A stretch of 64,000 nucleotides of DNA from Hymenobacter metallicola (GCF_004745645.1 NZ_SRMB01000002.1:186001-250000); one strand, 5' to 3'. Shown: positions 51,362 through 59,920, numbered from the stretch's first letter. Translations and numbers: made by a program. Notes: a model not told the origin generated them from the letters alone.

Positions 51362-52168
51362 ATGCCTTCTACTGCCCGTCGTATTGCCTTGCTGCTTGCC
51401 CTGAGCGCCGTGTCCCTTACTGCCGCCCAAGCCCAGCAAAAGTTGAAATACCCGAAAACCCAGTCCGACCAGATCTACGACGCGGTGGCTAAGCCGGCCG
51501 TGCCCGTAGGCGGGTTGCAGGCCTACGCCGACTACCTGGAGAAAAACCAGCAGTACCCCACTGCGGCTTTGCAAGGCGGGCGGGAAGGCACGGTGGAAGT
51601 AAGCTTCGTCATTGAAAAATCGGGGGGCGTATCCAACGTCGTAGCCAAGAACTCCGTGGACCCGGCCCTGGATGCCGAAGCCATTCGGCTGATAAAAGGC
51701 GGCCCCAAGTGGACGCCCGCCGAAAACAAGGGTGCCAAGGTCCGGCAGCGGGTTACGGTGCCCATCACCTTCCACTTGCCTCTGGGCGCCGGCGGCCCCG
51801 CCCCCGCTACTTCCGATGCCAATGAGGAGCTCAAGCCTACTGGGCCTGGCGGGGCTACCGTGGTTAAAGCCGAGCAGCCGGCCCGGCCCGTGGGCGGCAC
51901 CGACGCCTTTTTCGCCTGGATTCAGCAGAACCTGCGCTACCCGGCCCTGGCCCGCAAAAAGAATATTCAGGGCAAGGTGCTGGTCGAGTTTATGGTGCAG
52001 AAAGACGGGTCCCTGACCGACGTAAAGCTGGTGAAGCGCCTGGGCGCGGGCTGCGACGAAGAGGCCCTGCGCCTGATTAAAGCCGCCCCCAAGTGGGAAC
52101 CCGCCCTCTACCAGGGGCAGCCGGTAAAGCAAAAGATGGTTTTACCGGTTCTATTCACGTTGCTGTAA
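51362..52168 (+). CDS. Exported protein with two TonB C-terminal-like domains
   Basis: 268 residues. Signal peptide RRIALLLALSAVSLTAAQAQ. Two repeats of the TonB C-terminal fold: ~42-140 (AKPAVPVGGLQAYADYLEKN, QQYPTAALQGGREGTVEVSF) and ~178-266 (RPVGGTDAFFAWIQQNLRYP, ALARKKNIQGKVLVEFMVQK). Both have the YP-x-x-A-x-x-x-x-x-G-x-V pattern and the final PKW-P ... TVPITF / VLPVLF strand. Lacking an N-terminal membrane anchor and Pro-rich spanner, it does not look like a motor TonB. It may bind TonB-box partners in the periplasm (inference). Confidence 0.88.
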   Translation: MPSTARRIALLLALSAVSLTAAQAQQKLKYPKTQSDQIYDAVAKPAVPVGGLQAYADYLEKNQQYPTAALQGGREGTVEVSFVIEKSGGVSNVVAKNSVDPALDAEAIRLIKGGPKWTPAENKGAKVRQRVTVPITFHLPLGAGGPAPATSDANEELKPTGPGGATVVKAEQPARPVGGTDAFFAWIQQNLRYPALARKKNIQGKVLVEFMVQKDGSLTDVKLVKRLGAGCDEEALRLIKAAPKWEPALYQGQPVKQKMVLPVLFTLL

Positions 52169-52288
52169 AATATCCTTCTGTTTGGGTCGTCTGCCCACAT
52201 ACCACTGGCTAGTTTTCGACTCGGTTAGTGAGTACGACCTTGCCCTTTTCCGCGCTGCTGCTTCCTTCACCTGCTTTCTATTCCTGTT

Positions 52289-53842
52289 ATGTTGGCCCCT
52301 TTACCCCTGTTATCAGCCCCGCCGGTAGCTCCTATTCCTGCTCCACCGGTTTCTGGTCCGCTCACCATCTGGCCCTACCAGGCGCGGTTTCAGCAGGCGG
52401 CCCAGGCCATGGCCGAAGGAATTTTCAATGCCTTGGATGATGACCTGGAGCCCAAAGTCACCCTCATCGGCATTCCGACCGAACAGGGCCGCACGGAGGA
52501 AGTGGTATGCCTGGAGCCCGCCGACTGCGGCCTGGACTTTCAGCATTTCGGCAACATTCTGGCCCGGGGCCAGGAAATGCAGCATAGCTACGCCTGGGCT
52601 CCTTCCGACCGGGAACACCTGACCGAGGAAACCATTCGGCGGCGCTACCAAGGCGTAGGGCTGCGCATGGCCATGCAGGAAGCCCTGGACGCGGTCGGCA
52701 GCAAGAATCAGTATTTTGCCGGCTGGCCGGTGCTGGTGGGCAAGTTTTTCGTCGTGACGGTATTGCAGCTCAACCGCAAGGCCCTGAAGATTCACCAGTC
52801 GCTGCACCCCAACCGCTATTACACTGACGGCAAGCCCCTGGCTCCCTCACTGGTGCTGGCTGCCGTATTGCGCTTCCAGGAAGAGTGCGTAAAGGCCCTG
52901 ACCGAGCCCGAGCCCGGCTCGGGGATGCTGGTGCGCCCCCGCGAAACCGACGAGCTGGTGCGCGCCGCGGGCAAGCTGCTAATGGATACGCCCGCCCAGG
53001 CCCTGGGCATTCCGCCGTCCACGGCCAAGCTGTTTGCTACCTGCAATACCATTTCCTCCCTGCGCTACGAAGGCGCCGAAGGCATCGGCAAGCTGCTGCT
53101 GGCCCGGCGGCGCCATCCCAATCTGGAAGAAGTATTCGCCCTTACCTGCCCTACTCCCCTCACCGATTACCGGGCCGTACGCAAGCTGCTCGAAATGACG
53201 ACGGCGGACGTGAGCCTGCTGGCCGACGGCGAGAATGTGTATGCCCTGGGCCGCCTGGTGGGCACCTACGATGCCAGCCGCGAGGATTTGTTTATGATTA
53301 ACTTCGTGACTCACTACGCCTGGGAGTTTCAGCACGACGGTAAGGTGCTCATGCGCAGCCACTACGGCCAGCCCAGCCTGCCCCGCCCCCGGCTCAACCG
53401 CCTGCAGTTCCGCAAAGACCTGCGCCGCATCTTCAACCTGACCGCTCCCGAAAAAATAGAGCGCCTCTGGGATGTCGTCGTTGAAGCCAGCCGTCAGAAA
53501 CACGGCACCCTGGTGGTCGTCACGACGGAAGCCCTGGCCGAAGCCGACCGCCTCAAGCTGCAGTGCACCCTCATCGAGCCCGTACCCCTGACCCCGCTCA
53601 TTACCCGCCTGGTGACGGCCATCGACGGGGCCGTGCTCGTCGATCCGGACGCGTACTGCTATTCCATCGGGGTTATTCTGGACGGCAAGGCTTCGGGCCA
53701 CGGTACCAGTACCCGCGGAGCCCGTTACAACTCGGCTATCCGCTACGTGGAAAGCAGCCCCTACCCTTGCATGGCCATTGTGGTCAGCGAAGACGGCTTG
53801 GTCGATGTGATTACCAAAGACAACCTACTGGAGCGGGAGTAA
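52289..53842 (+). CDS. DisA-N-type diadenylate cyclase-like protein with N-terminal sensor-like region
   Basis: 517 residues. A C-terminal ~120-residue DisA-N/DAC domain is visible: Asp-Gly-Ala at 446-448 (TAIDGAVLVDPDAYCYSIGV), then HGTSTRGARYNSAIRYVESS (474-482), and PCMAIVVSEDGLVDVIT. Canonical cyclases have Arg-His-Arg in the second motif; here it is Arg476-Gly-Ala-Arg479. The N-terminal ~440 residues contain a Pro-rich lead and a separate region (LTIWPYQARFQQAAQAMAEG; AEGIGKLLLARRRHPNLEEV) like the sensor regions fused to DAC domains in recent surveys of nucleotide signalling. It may make c-di-AMP or a related molecule. No known effector gene is adjacent. Confidence 0.8.
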   Translation: MLAPLPLLSAPPVAPIPAPPVSGPLTIWPYQARFQQAAQAMAEGIFNALDDDLEPKVTLIGIPTEQGRTEEVVCLEPADCGLDFQHFGNILARGQEMQHSYAWAPSDREHLTEETIRRRYQGVGLRMAMQEALDAVGSKNQYFAGWPVLVGKFFVVTVLQLNRKALKIHQSLHPNRYYTDGKPLAPSLVLAAVLRFQEECVKALTEPEPGSGMLVRPRETDELVRAAGKLLMDTPAQALGIPPSTAKLFATCNTISSLRYEGAEGIGKLLLARRRHPNLEEVFALTCPTPLTDYRAVRKLLEMTTADVSLLADGENVYALGRLVGTYDASREDLFMINFVTHYAWEFQHDGKVLMRSHYGQPSLPRPRLNRLQFRKDLRRIFNLTAPEKIERLWDVVVEASRQKHGTLVVVTTEALAEADRLKLQCTLIEPVPLTPLITRLVTAIDGAVLVDPDAYCYSIGVILDGKASGHGTSTRGARYNSAIRYVESSPYPCMAIVVSEDGLVDVITKDNLLERE

Positions 53843-53874
53843 GCTGGGCTGCCCAGGCGTTTGCCCACATACCT

Positions 53875-53912
53875 AAAGCCTTGGTTGGTATTGCCCAGCC
53901 AGGGCTTTGTTT
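53875..53912 (+). terminator. Probable intrinsic terminator after the DAC-like gene
   Basis: AAAGCCTTGGTTGG pairs with CCAGCCAGGGCTTT with two G-U pairs, followed by GTTTCGTT. The rest of the 286-base gap 53843-54128 contains a -7-like box but no gene. Confidence 0.6.
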
Positions 53913-54061
53913 CGTTATAGTGGCGCCTAATTCTGCTAAATGTTTGAACAACATCCCCCGTCAGCTGTAGTTGAGATAGGGCATGACGCAAGCCCCACAA
54001 TAATTATGACAGTAAAAACGTGTTACCACGGAGCTTTTTCCGGGCTTTGCTGTTAAAAGGC

Positions 54062-54069
54062 TAGTTTTG
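54062..54069 (+). promoter_or_regulatory. -7 box TAGTTTTG upstream of the desaturase
   Basis: TAGTTTTG fits TAnnTTTG, 59 bases before the ATG. A TTTC sits 21 bases upstream, one base off the TTTG consensus. Confidence 0.4.
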
Positions 54070-54128
54070 CGAGTTCCTAGTTTTCATAGCCGAAGCGGTC
54101 TGTACTGCTCTAGCCCAGTACCGTTTCG

Positions 54129-55205
54129 ATGTCAAAATCCCTGAAGTTTACCAATACCCAGCGCTCCACTTTCTTTGCCACGGTGCGGGAGCGGGTCGAT
54201 GCCTACTTCCAGGGCCAGCAGATTTCCCGGCACGCCAACGCGGCCATGTGGTTCAAAACCATTCTTTTCCTGTCTTGCTTCGTAGCGCTCTACGCCCTTA
54301 TTATTTCCGGGCAGTTTGGGCTGTGGACCATGTTAGTTTTAGCCGGGCTCCTGGGGGCTACCTGCGCCTTTATTGGCTTCAATATTTGTCATGATGCGCT
54401 ACACGGGTCGTTTTCGGCCAACAAGCGCGTGAACCGGGCCTTTAGTCTGCTCTTCAACCTGATTGGGGCCAATCCCTACGTGTGGACCATCACGCACAAC
54501 ATCGTGCACCACACCTACACCAACATTCCGGGCCACGACGAAGACATTGAAGTAGCGCCCGGCTTGGTTCGTCTGTCGACTGATGAGCCACTGCGCCCCT
54601 GGCAGCGGTTTCAGCAGTTCTACGCGTTTCCTCTCTATGGCTTGGCCTCCCTGTCCTGGGTGCTGCGCAAAGACTACGTGAAGTTCTTTCAACCTAAAAT
54701 CGGGGAGCAGGTTTCTAACCATCCCCGGAGAGAATACTTCAACCTGTTCTTTTACAAAGCCCTGTACTACCTGCTGTTTATTGTGCTGCCCCTGGTACTG
54801 CTGCCCATCACCTGGTGGCAATTTGTGCTGGGCTTCCTGTTCCTGCATTTCGTAGAAGGCCTCGTCCTGGGCCTGGTGTTTCAGCTGGCCCACGTGGTAG
54901 AAGGCACGGCGTTTCCGCTACCCGATGAGCAAGGCGAGATTCAGGAGGCCTGGGCAGTGCATCAGTTGCAGACTACGGCCAACTTTTCGCCCCGGAGCAA
55001 GCTGGCCAGCTTTCTGTGCGGCGGCCTGAACCGGCAGATTGAGCACCACCTTTTCCCCCGCATCTGCCACATTCACTACCCGGCGCTGGCCGTTATTGTG
55101 CGCGACACGGCTCAGGAATTCGGGCTACCGTACCTGGAAAACCCCTCGTTTGTCGGGGCTCTCCAGTCCCACTACCGCATGCTGTATAAGCTGGGCCGCG
55201 CCTAG
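54129..55205 (+). CDS. Membrane fatty acid desaturase
   Basis: 358 residues with paired membrane segments (~45-90, ~200-250). The three His boxes that bind the di-iron centre are visible: HDALHG (~88), HNIVHH (~124), and QIEHH near the C-terminus (LNRQIEHHLFPRICHIHY). The QxxHH third box places it with the front-end/linoleoyl-type or acyl-CoA desaturase branch. It introduces a double bond into membrane lipid acyl chains using O2. Single gene; could respond to temperature through its own promoter, though nothing here shows it. Confidence 0.93.
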   Translation: MSKSLKFTNTQRSTFFATVRERVDAYFQGQQISRHANAAMWFKTILFLSCFVALYALIISGQFGLWTMLVLAGLLGATCAFIGFNICHDALHGSFSANKRVNRAFSLLFNLIGANPYVWTITHNIVHHTYTNIPGHDEDIEVAPGLVRLSTDEPLRPWQRFQQFYAFPLYGLASLSWVLRKDYVKFFQPKIGEQVSNHPRREYFNLFFYKALYYLLFIVLPLVLLPITWWQFVLGFLFLHFVEGLVLGLVFQLAHVVEGTAFPLPDEQGEIQEAWAVHQLQTTANFSPRSKLASFLCGGLNRQIEHHLFPRICHIHYPALAVIVRDTAQEFGLPYLENPSFVGALQSHYRMLYKLGRA

Positions 55206-55233
55206 GCTTGCCAGCAAAAGCAGAAACCCGCTA

Positions 55234-55758
55234 CTATTTCTTAGCCCGGAACGACCAGGTGATGCGGAACACGGCTACCGTGTCGCCGGCTTCGTCGGTG
55301 CCGGTGCTGGTGCACACGACGGTGCGGCCCTCGCCCGTGGCCCGGCTTTCGGCAATGGCCTGGGCAATGCGCAGCCCATCTTCGCTGGTGAAGGCAATCA
55401 GCCCCACGGCTTTTTTGGTAAACTCAGCCTCCATGCCCACCACCAGCATCGACACGGGGGAGCCACTACGGGTATTCATCATCGAAAGCACCCCGCTGGC
55501 CATTTCGGCCGCCATGCTCAGGCAGGCGAAGTAAATGCTGCGAAACGGGTTTTTCGTCAGGTATTTGAAGGGCACTGTCACCGTAGCCCGGGCCGGGGTG
55601 ATTTCGCGCACCCGCAAACCCGCCAGGTAGGCCATAGGCAGGCTGCGCAGCATAAACAGGCGCAGCTTCAGCGGGTTGGCAATGGTGCGGCGAAACGCGG
55701 CGGCTTGGGGAGTATCGGCCGGGGCCGGTACGCGGGAGGAAGTGGTATCAGCAGACAT
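55234..55758 (-). CDS. DUF4442 hotdog-fold protein
   Basis: 174 residues. LKLRLFMLRSLPMAYLAGLR and VREITPARATVTVPFKYLTK, then NPFRSIYFACLSMAAEMASG, match the DUF4442 hotdog family, which is related to acyl-CoA thioesterases. The usual catalytic residues of thioesterases are not obvious, so activity is uncertain. No signal peptide. It starts 26 bases upstream of the next leftward stop region and is convergent with the desaturase; a functional link to lipids is plausible but only inferred. Confidence 0.85.
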   Translation of the reverse strand: MSADTTSSRVPAPADTPQAAAFRRTIANPLKLRLFMLRSLPMAYLAGLRVREITPARATVTVPFKYLTKNPFRSIYFACLSMAAEMASGVLSMMNTRSGSPVSMLVVGMEAEFTKKAVGLIAFTSEDGLRIAQAIAESRATGEGRTVVCTSTGTDEAGDTVAVFRITWSFRAKK

Positions 55759-55784
55759 GAGCAGGGAGAAAGAAGCCGGGGAAG

Positions 55785-56327
55785 TTAGGGCTTTTTGGGG
55801 GAAGCCCGGGGACCCGACCGGGCCGGTTTTTTGGCCGGATAGACCCGCAATTCCTTATACGTTGACACCGGATCCGTTTCCCGCCGGAAATCCAGCTCCT
55901 CCAATACGCCAATTACCAGCTCAGCCGTGGTGTAGATGATATTGCCATCGAGCAGGTGCCCGCCCAAGGTGCGGCCCGTAGAATCGGACACGGCCAGGTG
56001 CAAGTGGCTGCCATTTACCGACAACGTGCCGACCAACGATACAATCTCGAAATGCCCTTTGTACACCGTCGGCCCGCTCTGATTCGCCAGGCGCAGGGTT
56101 GTCGTCGTCAGGCTGCCCACACAGGTGACGATGGCCGCAGCCTTGAGCTGGTGCGCCTCGGTAAAAGCGGTGAGCTGCTGGCGCAGGTCTTGTCCCGGCC
56201 CGAGCCGCAGGGCGTAGCTGCGCATGGATGAGGACAAAGCCGAAGGAGCCACAGGAGCCATGGGGTGTTGGGCCAGCGCAGCTGAGGTGCTCAGCCACAA
56301 TAAGGACAAGAAAAGTACGATACGCAT
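55785..56327 (-). CDS. Exported PPC/DUF296-domain protein
   Basis: 180 residues from the ATG at 56327. A signal peptide (RIVLFLSLLWLSTSAALAQ) precedes a PPC (DUF296) domain at ~40-160: LRQQLTAFTEAHQLKAAAIV, TCVGSLTTTTLRLA, and the metal-binding GSHLHLAVSDSTGRTLGGHL with three His. PPC domains are best known as plant AHL oligomerisation modules and as cytoplasmic prokaryotic proteins; a signal peptide makes this one periplasmic or secreted. Basic tail AKKPARSGPRASPKKP. Function unknown. Followed by the DUF4442 gene 26 bases later on the same strand. Confidence 0.85.
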   Translation of the reverse strand: MRIVLFLSLLWLSTSAALAQHPMAPVAPSALSSSMRSYALRLGPGQDLRQQLTAFTEAHQLKAAAIVTCVGSLTTTTLRLANQSGPTVYKGHFEIVSLVGTLSVNGSHLHLAVSDSTGRTLGGHLLDGNIIYTTAELVIGVLEELDFRRETDPVSTYKELRVYPAKKPARSGPRASPKKP

Positions 56328-56404
56328 ACTAACGGCGGCAGGATAGACGCTGCCAAGCGGGCTGACTCGGCAAGCGGGCGAAACTACCGGCAAGATTAGG
56401 CAAT

Positions 56405-56432
56405 AAAAAAGAGCCGACATGAGTCGGCTCTT
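56405..56432 (-). terminator. Hairpin after the DUF4097-like gene
   Basis: AAGAGCCGAC and GTCGGCTCTT form a stem with a four-base loop; on the minus strand it is followed by TTTTATTG. It ends the sigma/anti-sigma/DUF4097 operon. Confidence 0.8.
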
Positions 56433-56458
56433 ACTACAGGACCAGGAAGCCGTGGGGG

Positions 56459-57727
56459 CTACCGGTTGAAGCGCACATCACTGTAGCGCACTTTAATGTT
56501 GACGTTGGCCGGGTTGCGGACCGTAATGGCACCAAACTTACCCTGCATATCACTCGAAGAAGGGCTGTTCTCCTCCGATTCCACTTTTACCAGCCGCTTG
56601 TCGAGCAGTAGCTTACCGTGCTGAGTATTTACGTCGAAGTTAAAGCCGGCCCCATCCGGGAAATTGAGCAGAATGGTGCTATACCCTCCATCCACGTTGA
56701 TTTGCCGGAAATTGCGCCCCGTATTGCGCACTTCAAATGAAGGACAGAACTGCACGGTCATATCCAGCCGCTCACTGATTTTGTCGATACTGAACTTGGA
56801 ATAACCCGACGAGCCCCGCAGGTTGCGCACGGTACCCAAGGCCACGTCCCCATACTTGCTGTGCACCGTCAGGTCCTGCACCGTGCCCACGTCAATATCA
56901 GAATAGTTGTTGCGCAGGTCTACTGTTTCCCCCTGGTCGAGGCGAAGCTTAGAGTAAGAGGCATCGATGCTGGCTTTGCGGGCGTAGCTGATGGCGCCCT
57001 GCCCATTGCCCACCCGCAGCAGGTTTTGCGGGCCTTCCAGCCGGGCTACGCGCAGAATGCCGTACTCCACAGCCAATTCCGTCGAGCCACTTAAGTCGTT
57101 CGGAATGCTGATATCCCCAAAGGTATTGTACACCCGCAGCGCCGTGTTTTTGGGCAGCCACACCGTGTAGTTTACTTCGTAAAGTTTGGTGCGGCTCCAA
57201 CACTCCCGGGGCATAGCGCCGAATTTCGAGCGAAACGAAATGCCGCCGGTAGCCGCATCCGTCTCGGTCATCTGCACCTGAATCATGTCCAGCAGCTGCT
57301 GGGCCTTTTCGTCCGTGTCGGCCCGCGTGATAACCTCAACGTCGGTTCTGACCTCGTTGCGGCTCCAGGTGTTAATCTGGACGCGGCCGTAGCGGGTTTC
57401 CAGGTTGTAAGGCCGGTTGTTGGCGGCGTAAGTGCGGCTCAGCTTCCGGCTTTTTTCTACGGCCGGCACCGAGCTGTTGGCCTCGTCCTGGGGGCCTTGC
57501 TGGGGGCCCTGGGTGCCATTCTGCCCTGTCTGGGCCGTTTGCTCCGGGTCCGGCTCCCTGTCGGCGCGGTGCAGAAAGGCTTCTGTTTCGGGGCTGGCCA
57601 GGTAGCTGTACTGCCCAGCCACTGCGTCCGAGCTTTGGGCAAAGCCAGCCAGGGAGCCGGTTACCAGCCCAGCACTCAGCAGCAGCCGGCACCACGTATT
57701 GCGGGAGGTTAGGGCGCTGGTTTTCAT
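56459..57727 (-). CDS. Exported DUF4097-like putative adhesin / beta-helix protein
   Basis: 422 residues. Signal peptide WCRLLLSAGLVTGSLAGFAQ. From ~190 on, a repetitive beta-rich region (ALRVYNTFGDISIPNDLSGS, ASIDASYSKLRLDQGETVDL, RNNYSDIDVGTVQDLTVHSK, YGDVALGTVRNL) has the repeated 'xYGDVxxG' flavour of DUF4097 right-handed helix domains. It is encoded last in the operon after an ECF sigma and its anti-sigma, overlapping the anti-sigma stop by four bases (ATGA). It is probably the effector or envelope protein governed by that sigma factor. Confidence 0.8.
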   Translation of the reverse strand: MKTSALTSRNTWCRLLLSAGLVTGSLAGFAQSSDAVAGQYSYLASPETEAFLHRADREPDPEQTAQTGQNGTQGPQQGPQDEANSSVPAVEKSRKLSRTYAANNRPYNLETRYGRVQINTWSRNEVRTDVEVITRADTDEKAQQLLDMIQVQMTETDAATGGISFRSKFGAMPRECWSRTKLYEVNYTVWLPKNTALRVYNTFGDISIPNDLSGSTELAVEYGILRVARLEGPQNLLRVGNGQGAISYARKASIDASYSKLRLDQGETVDLRNNYSDIDVGTVQDLTVHSKYGDVALGTVRNLRGSSGYSKFSIDKISERLDMTVQFCPSFEVRNTGRNFRQINVDGGYSTILLNFPDGAGFNFDVNTQHGKLLLDKRLVKVESEENSPSSSDMQGKFGAITVRNPANVNIKVRYSDVRFNR

Positions 57728-58458
57728 GGCTTGGGCTGACTGTCGGCCGCCGAGGCGGAGGCATCGTATTCTTTCATCCGCTCCTGCAAGCGCACTTGCT
57801 GGTTCAAAATATCCAGCCGAATCTGCATGTTGCGGTTCATGGCCTCCAGCACCACGTCGGGCTCGGGGTTGCGGTAGAGCTCTACTTTCAGCTGCCGGTA
57901 GGTCGAGTCCAGCGTGGCCAGCTCCCGGCTCAGGTCGGCGGCGGGCGTGGCAGCACCGCTTCCATGGCTGATTTCGGCTTTTTTCTCCTCAATCTGCGTA
58001 GCGTAGTACTCTTCCATCCGCTGCACGGCTACGGCCAGCCGCTTCTGCGGATTGGCAGCTTCGATGCCTACGGTAGAGGCCCCAAACTCGGCGGAGCCCG
58101 CAGACGAAGCCTCCTCGGGTGCAGTTAGTACCAAAGGCGCCGAGCCAGTCCGCATCCAGGATTGGGGCTGGGTCGTTTTCGACCAGAAGATTCCTACCCC
58201 AGCCAGAATAAGCAGGGCAATGGTAGCAGCCACGCCGTAGGCGTAGCGGCGGGGCTTGGTGGCAATTGAAGTAGTAGTTTCTTCCTCGGGCTGCAGTTTC
58301 ACAATGCGCAATGGGGCTTCCTCGGCCTCACCCAGCGAAGCTGACGTGCCCAGTTGGCGCTCAATGGCATCCCACAAATCCGGGCGGGGCTCGAACGCGT
58401 CGAAGTCGGCGCGGTGGCGCTCAACAAAGTCCTCAAGTCCGGTTTTCTTCTCTTTCAT
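57724..58458 (-). CDS. Probable anti-sigma factor with one membrane segment
   Basis: 244 residues from the ATG at 58458. The N-terminal KTGLEDFVERHRADFDAFEP, then RPDLWDAIERQL, resembles the sigma-binding part of Bacteroidota anti-sigma factors; a single membrane helix YGVAATIALLILAGVGIFW lies at ~78-96. The remainder is periplasmic and helical, with YATQIEEKKAEI and coiled-coil LDILNQQVRLQERMKEYDAS. It follows the ECF gene by 90 bases and overlaps the next gene by four bases. Family assignment rests mostly on context. Confidence 0.75.
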   Translation of the reverse strand: MKEKKTGLEDFVERHRADFDAFEPRPDLWDAIERQLGTSASLGEAEEAPLRIVKLQPEEETTTSIATKPRRYAYGVAATIALLILAGVGIFWSKTTQPQSWMRTGSAPLVLTAPEEASSAGSAEFGASTVGIEAANPQKRLAVAVQRMEEYYATQIEEKKAEISHGSGAATPAADLSRELATLDSTYRQLKVELYRNPEPDVVLEAMNRNMQIRLDILNQQVRLQERMKEYDASASAADSQPKP

Positions 58459-58548
58459 ACAGGTGGTTATTCGCACGTTTCTCCCCTTAGCCTACTGCTA
58501 GCTGGGTTGGGTGGCTGGCAGCGGCTACTCTGTTACTACGTTGATTCG

Positions 58549-59163
58549 TTAAAGACCGTGCTGCCGGGCCAGCTCCAACAGCTTCTTACGGGCCCGGCTG
58601 TATTGTGATTTGGACGTCGACTCAGTGATGTTCAGGATGCCGGCTATTTCGGCGTGGTCGTAGCCCTCCAGTAAGTAGAGCGACAACACCACGCGGTAGC
58701 CGTCGGGCAGCTCCTGCACGCAGCGGCGCACCACATCGGCCCGCCAGCCCAGCTCTTCCGCGTCATACTCGCCGCTTTCCAGCTCCGGCCCCACGGAGTC
58801 GTGCTGGTCGGCCAGGGGCACCAGTTGCAAGCGCCGGTTGCGCAGGCAGTTGATGCTTTTGTTGATAACAATTCGCTTGAGCCAGGAGCCAAACGAAGAA
58901 TCGCCTTTGTAGCTATGCAGCTCCCGAAAAGCACTCAGGAACGACTCCTGCAGCACGTCTTCGGCCTCGGCATAGTCGCCGGTGATGCGCAGCGACGCGT
59001 TGAACATCGCCTTAGCATACCGTTTGTAAATCTCGGCCTGGGCGCGCCGGTCGCCCAGGCGGCAGCGCTCCACCAGGGGGGCGTTGATATCAGTGTACGC
59101 GAATGCCTCCATATGCTGTTCGGTTGGCGGAAGGGTAGTATCAGAAGGATCGTAAATATCCAC
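58549..59163 (-). CDS. ECF RNA polymerase sigma factor
   Basis: 204 residues. Region 2 is in LVERCRLGDRRAQAEIYKRY, then AKAMFNASLRITGDYAEAED and VLQESFLSAFRELHSY; region 4 is in ELPDGYRVVLSLYLLEGYDH, then AEIAGILNITESTSKSQYSR with a helix-turn-helix. The short linker and absent regions 1 and 3 are typical of the ECF group. It likely directs its own operon (with anti-sigma and the DUF4097-like gene) in response to an envelope signal. Confidence 0.93.
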   Translation of the reverse strand: MDIYDPSDTTLPPTEQHMEAFAYTDINAPLVERCRLGDRRAQAEIYKRYAKAMFNASLRITGDYAEAEDVLQESFLSAFRELHSYKGDSSFGSWLKRIVINKSINCLRNRRLQLVPLADQHDSVGPELESGEYDAEELGWRADVVRRCVQELPDGYRVVLSLYLLEGYDHAEIAGILNITESTSKSQYSRARKKLLELARQHGL

Positions 59164-59309
59164 CTTTCCGGGCTAAGCTGCTAGTGATGACGGGTAAGCA
59201 GGAGAAAGACAACGTGGAGGCCAAGAAGTTGCACATACTTGCAGAAGTTGTGGCTGGAGGCATTGGCTCGCTACCTTGCACGGTATTTTACGATGCGTCA
59301 ACTCCGTTT

Positions 59310-59852
59310 ATGAGAAAAACAATCCCGTTGCTATTCCTTCTATTGCCCTTGACCGGGGCTTGTAAAAAAGATACTCCGGCAGCAACGATTGATTTTGGGC
59401 CCGGAGAAGGCATCTTTTACCGCGACCGACAAAACTACCCAATGGGGAAAGGCGACGCCTCCGACTGGGTTTCGGATGGGCAGTGGCAGGCACAGGAAAA
59501 AAGCCTGTTCAGCTTAGATGTTCCCGTTAACCTGGATGGGCCACAGGCAGGCGGTATTTCATATCTGAGCTATTTTCCCAATCCGGTAGCGCCCGGTGGC
59601 AAAGGGAACTTTAACCTTGGCAATTCCCTCCACGGGGCAACGGCAAACCTGATATGGGTCAACAAGAATTATAAAATTATCAGTAATCGAAAATTCCCCA
59701 TAGCGGCCGGATCCGGATTAGTGGTCCAGGACAGTTTCCCAGAAAGCACTTTTCCCAGAGAGCACAAATACCGGCTCTACTACGTGCTCTACAAACCCGA
59801 CGGCACTCTGGTGTACAAAGGCCACGGCGACGTATTTGTGCATCAGCAATAA
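59310..59852 (+). CDS. Putative lipoprotein, 180 residues
   Basis: Start at 59310 gives a clean lipoprotein signal KTIPLLFLLLPLTGAC with Cys18 in LTGAC. The outer frame adds 42 residues with no signal features. The mature part is beta-rich (AGGISYLSYFPNPVAPGGKG, TANLIWVNKNYKIISNRKFP, KYRLYYVLYKPDGTLVYKGH). I do not recognise a family. It lies divergent from the ECF sigma gene, with 146 bases between, so it could be a sigma-factor target (inference). A strong palindrome follows. Confidence 0.7.
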   Translation: MRKTIPLLFLLLPLTGACKKDTPAATIDFGPGEGIFYRDRQNYPMGKGDASDWVSDGQWQAQEKSLFSLDVPVNLDGPQAGGISYLSYFPNPVAPGGKGNFNLGNSLHGATANLIWVNKNYKIISNRKFPIAAGSGLVVQDSFPESTFPREHKYRLYYVLYKPDGTLVYKGHGDVFVHQQ

Positions 59853-59864
59853 CCTGTTTTTATC

Positions 59865-59900
59865 AAAAAAGGCCCGTTCGGATATCCGAACGGGCCTTTT
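59865..59900. terminator. Palindromic terminator between convergent genes
   Basis: AAAAGGCCCGTTCGGAT is followed directly by its reverse complement ATCCGAACGGGCCTTTT, with A's on one side and T's on the other. It can serve both the lipoprotein and the aldehyde dehydrogenase gene. Confidence 0.88.
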
Positions 59901-59920
59901 CTTATTGTCGCTAAGCCACC

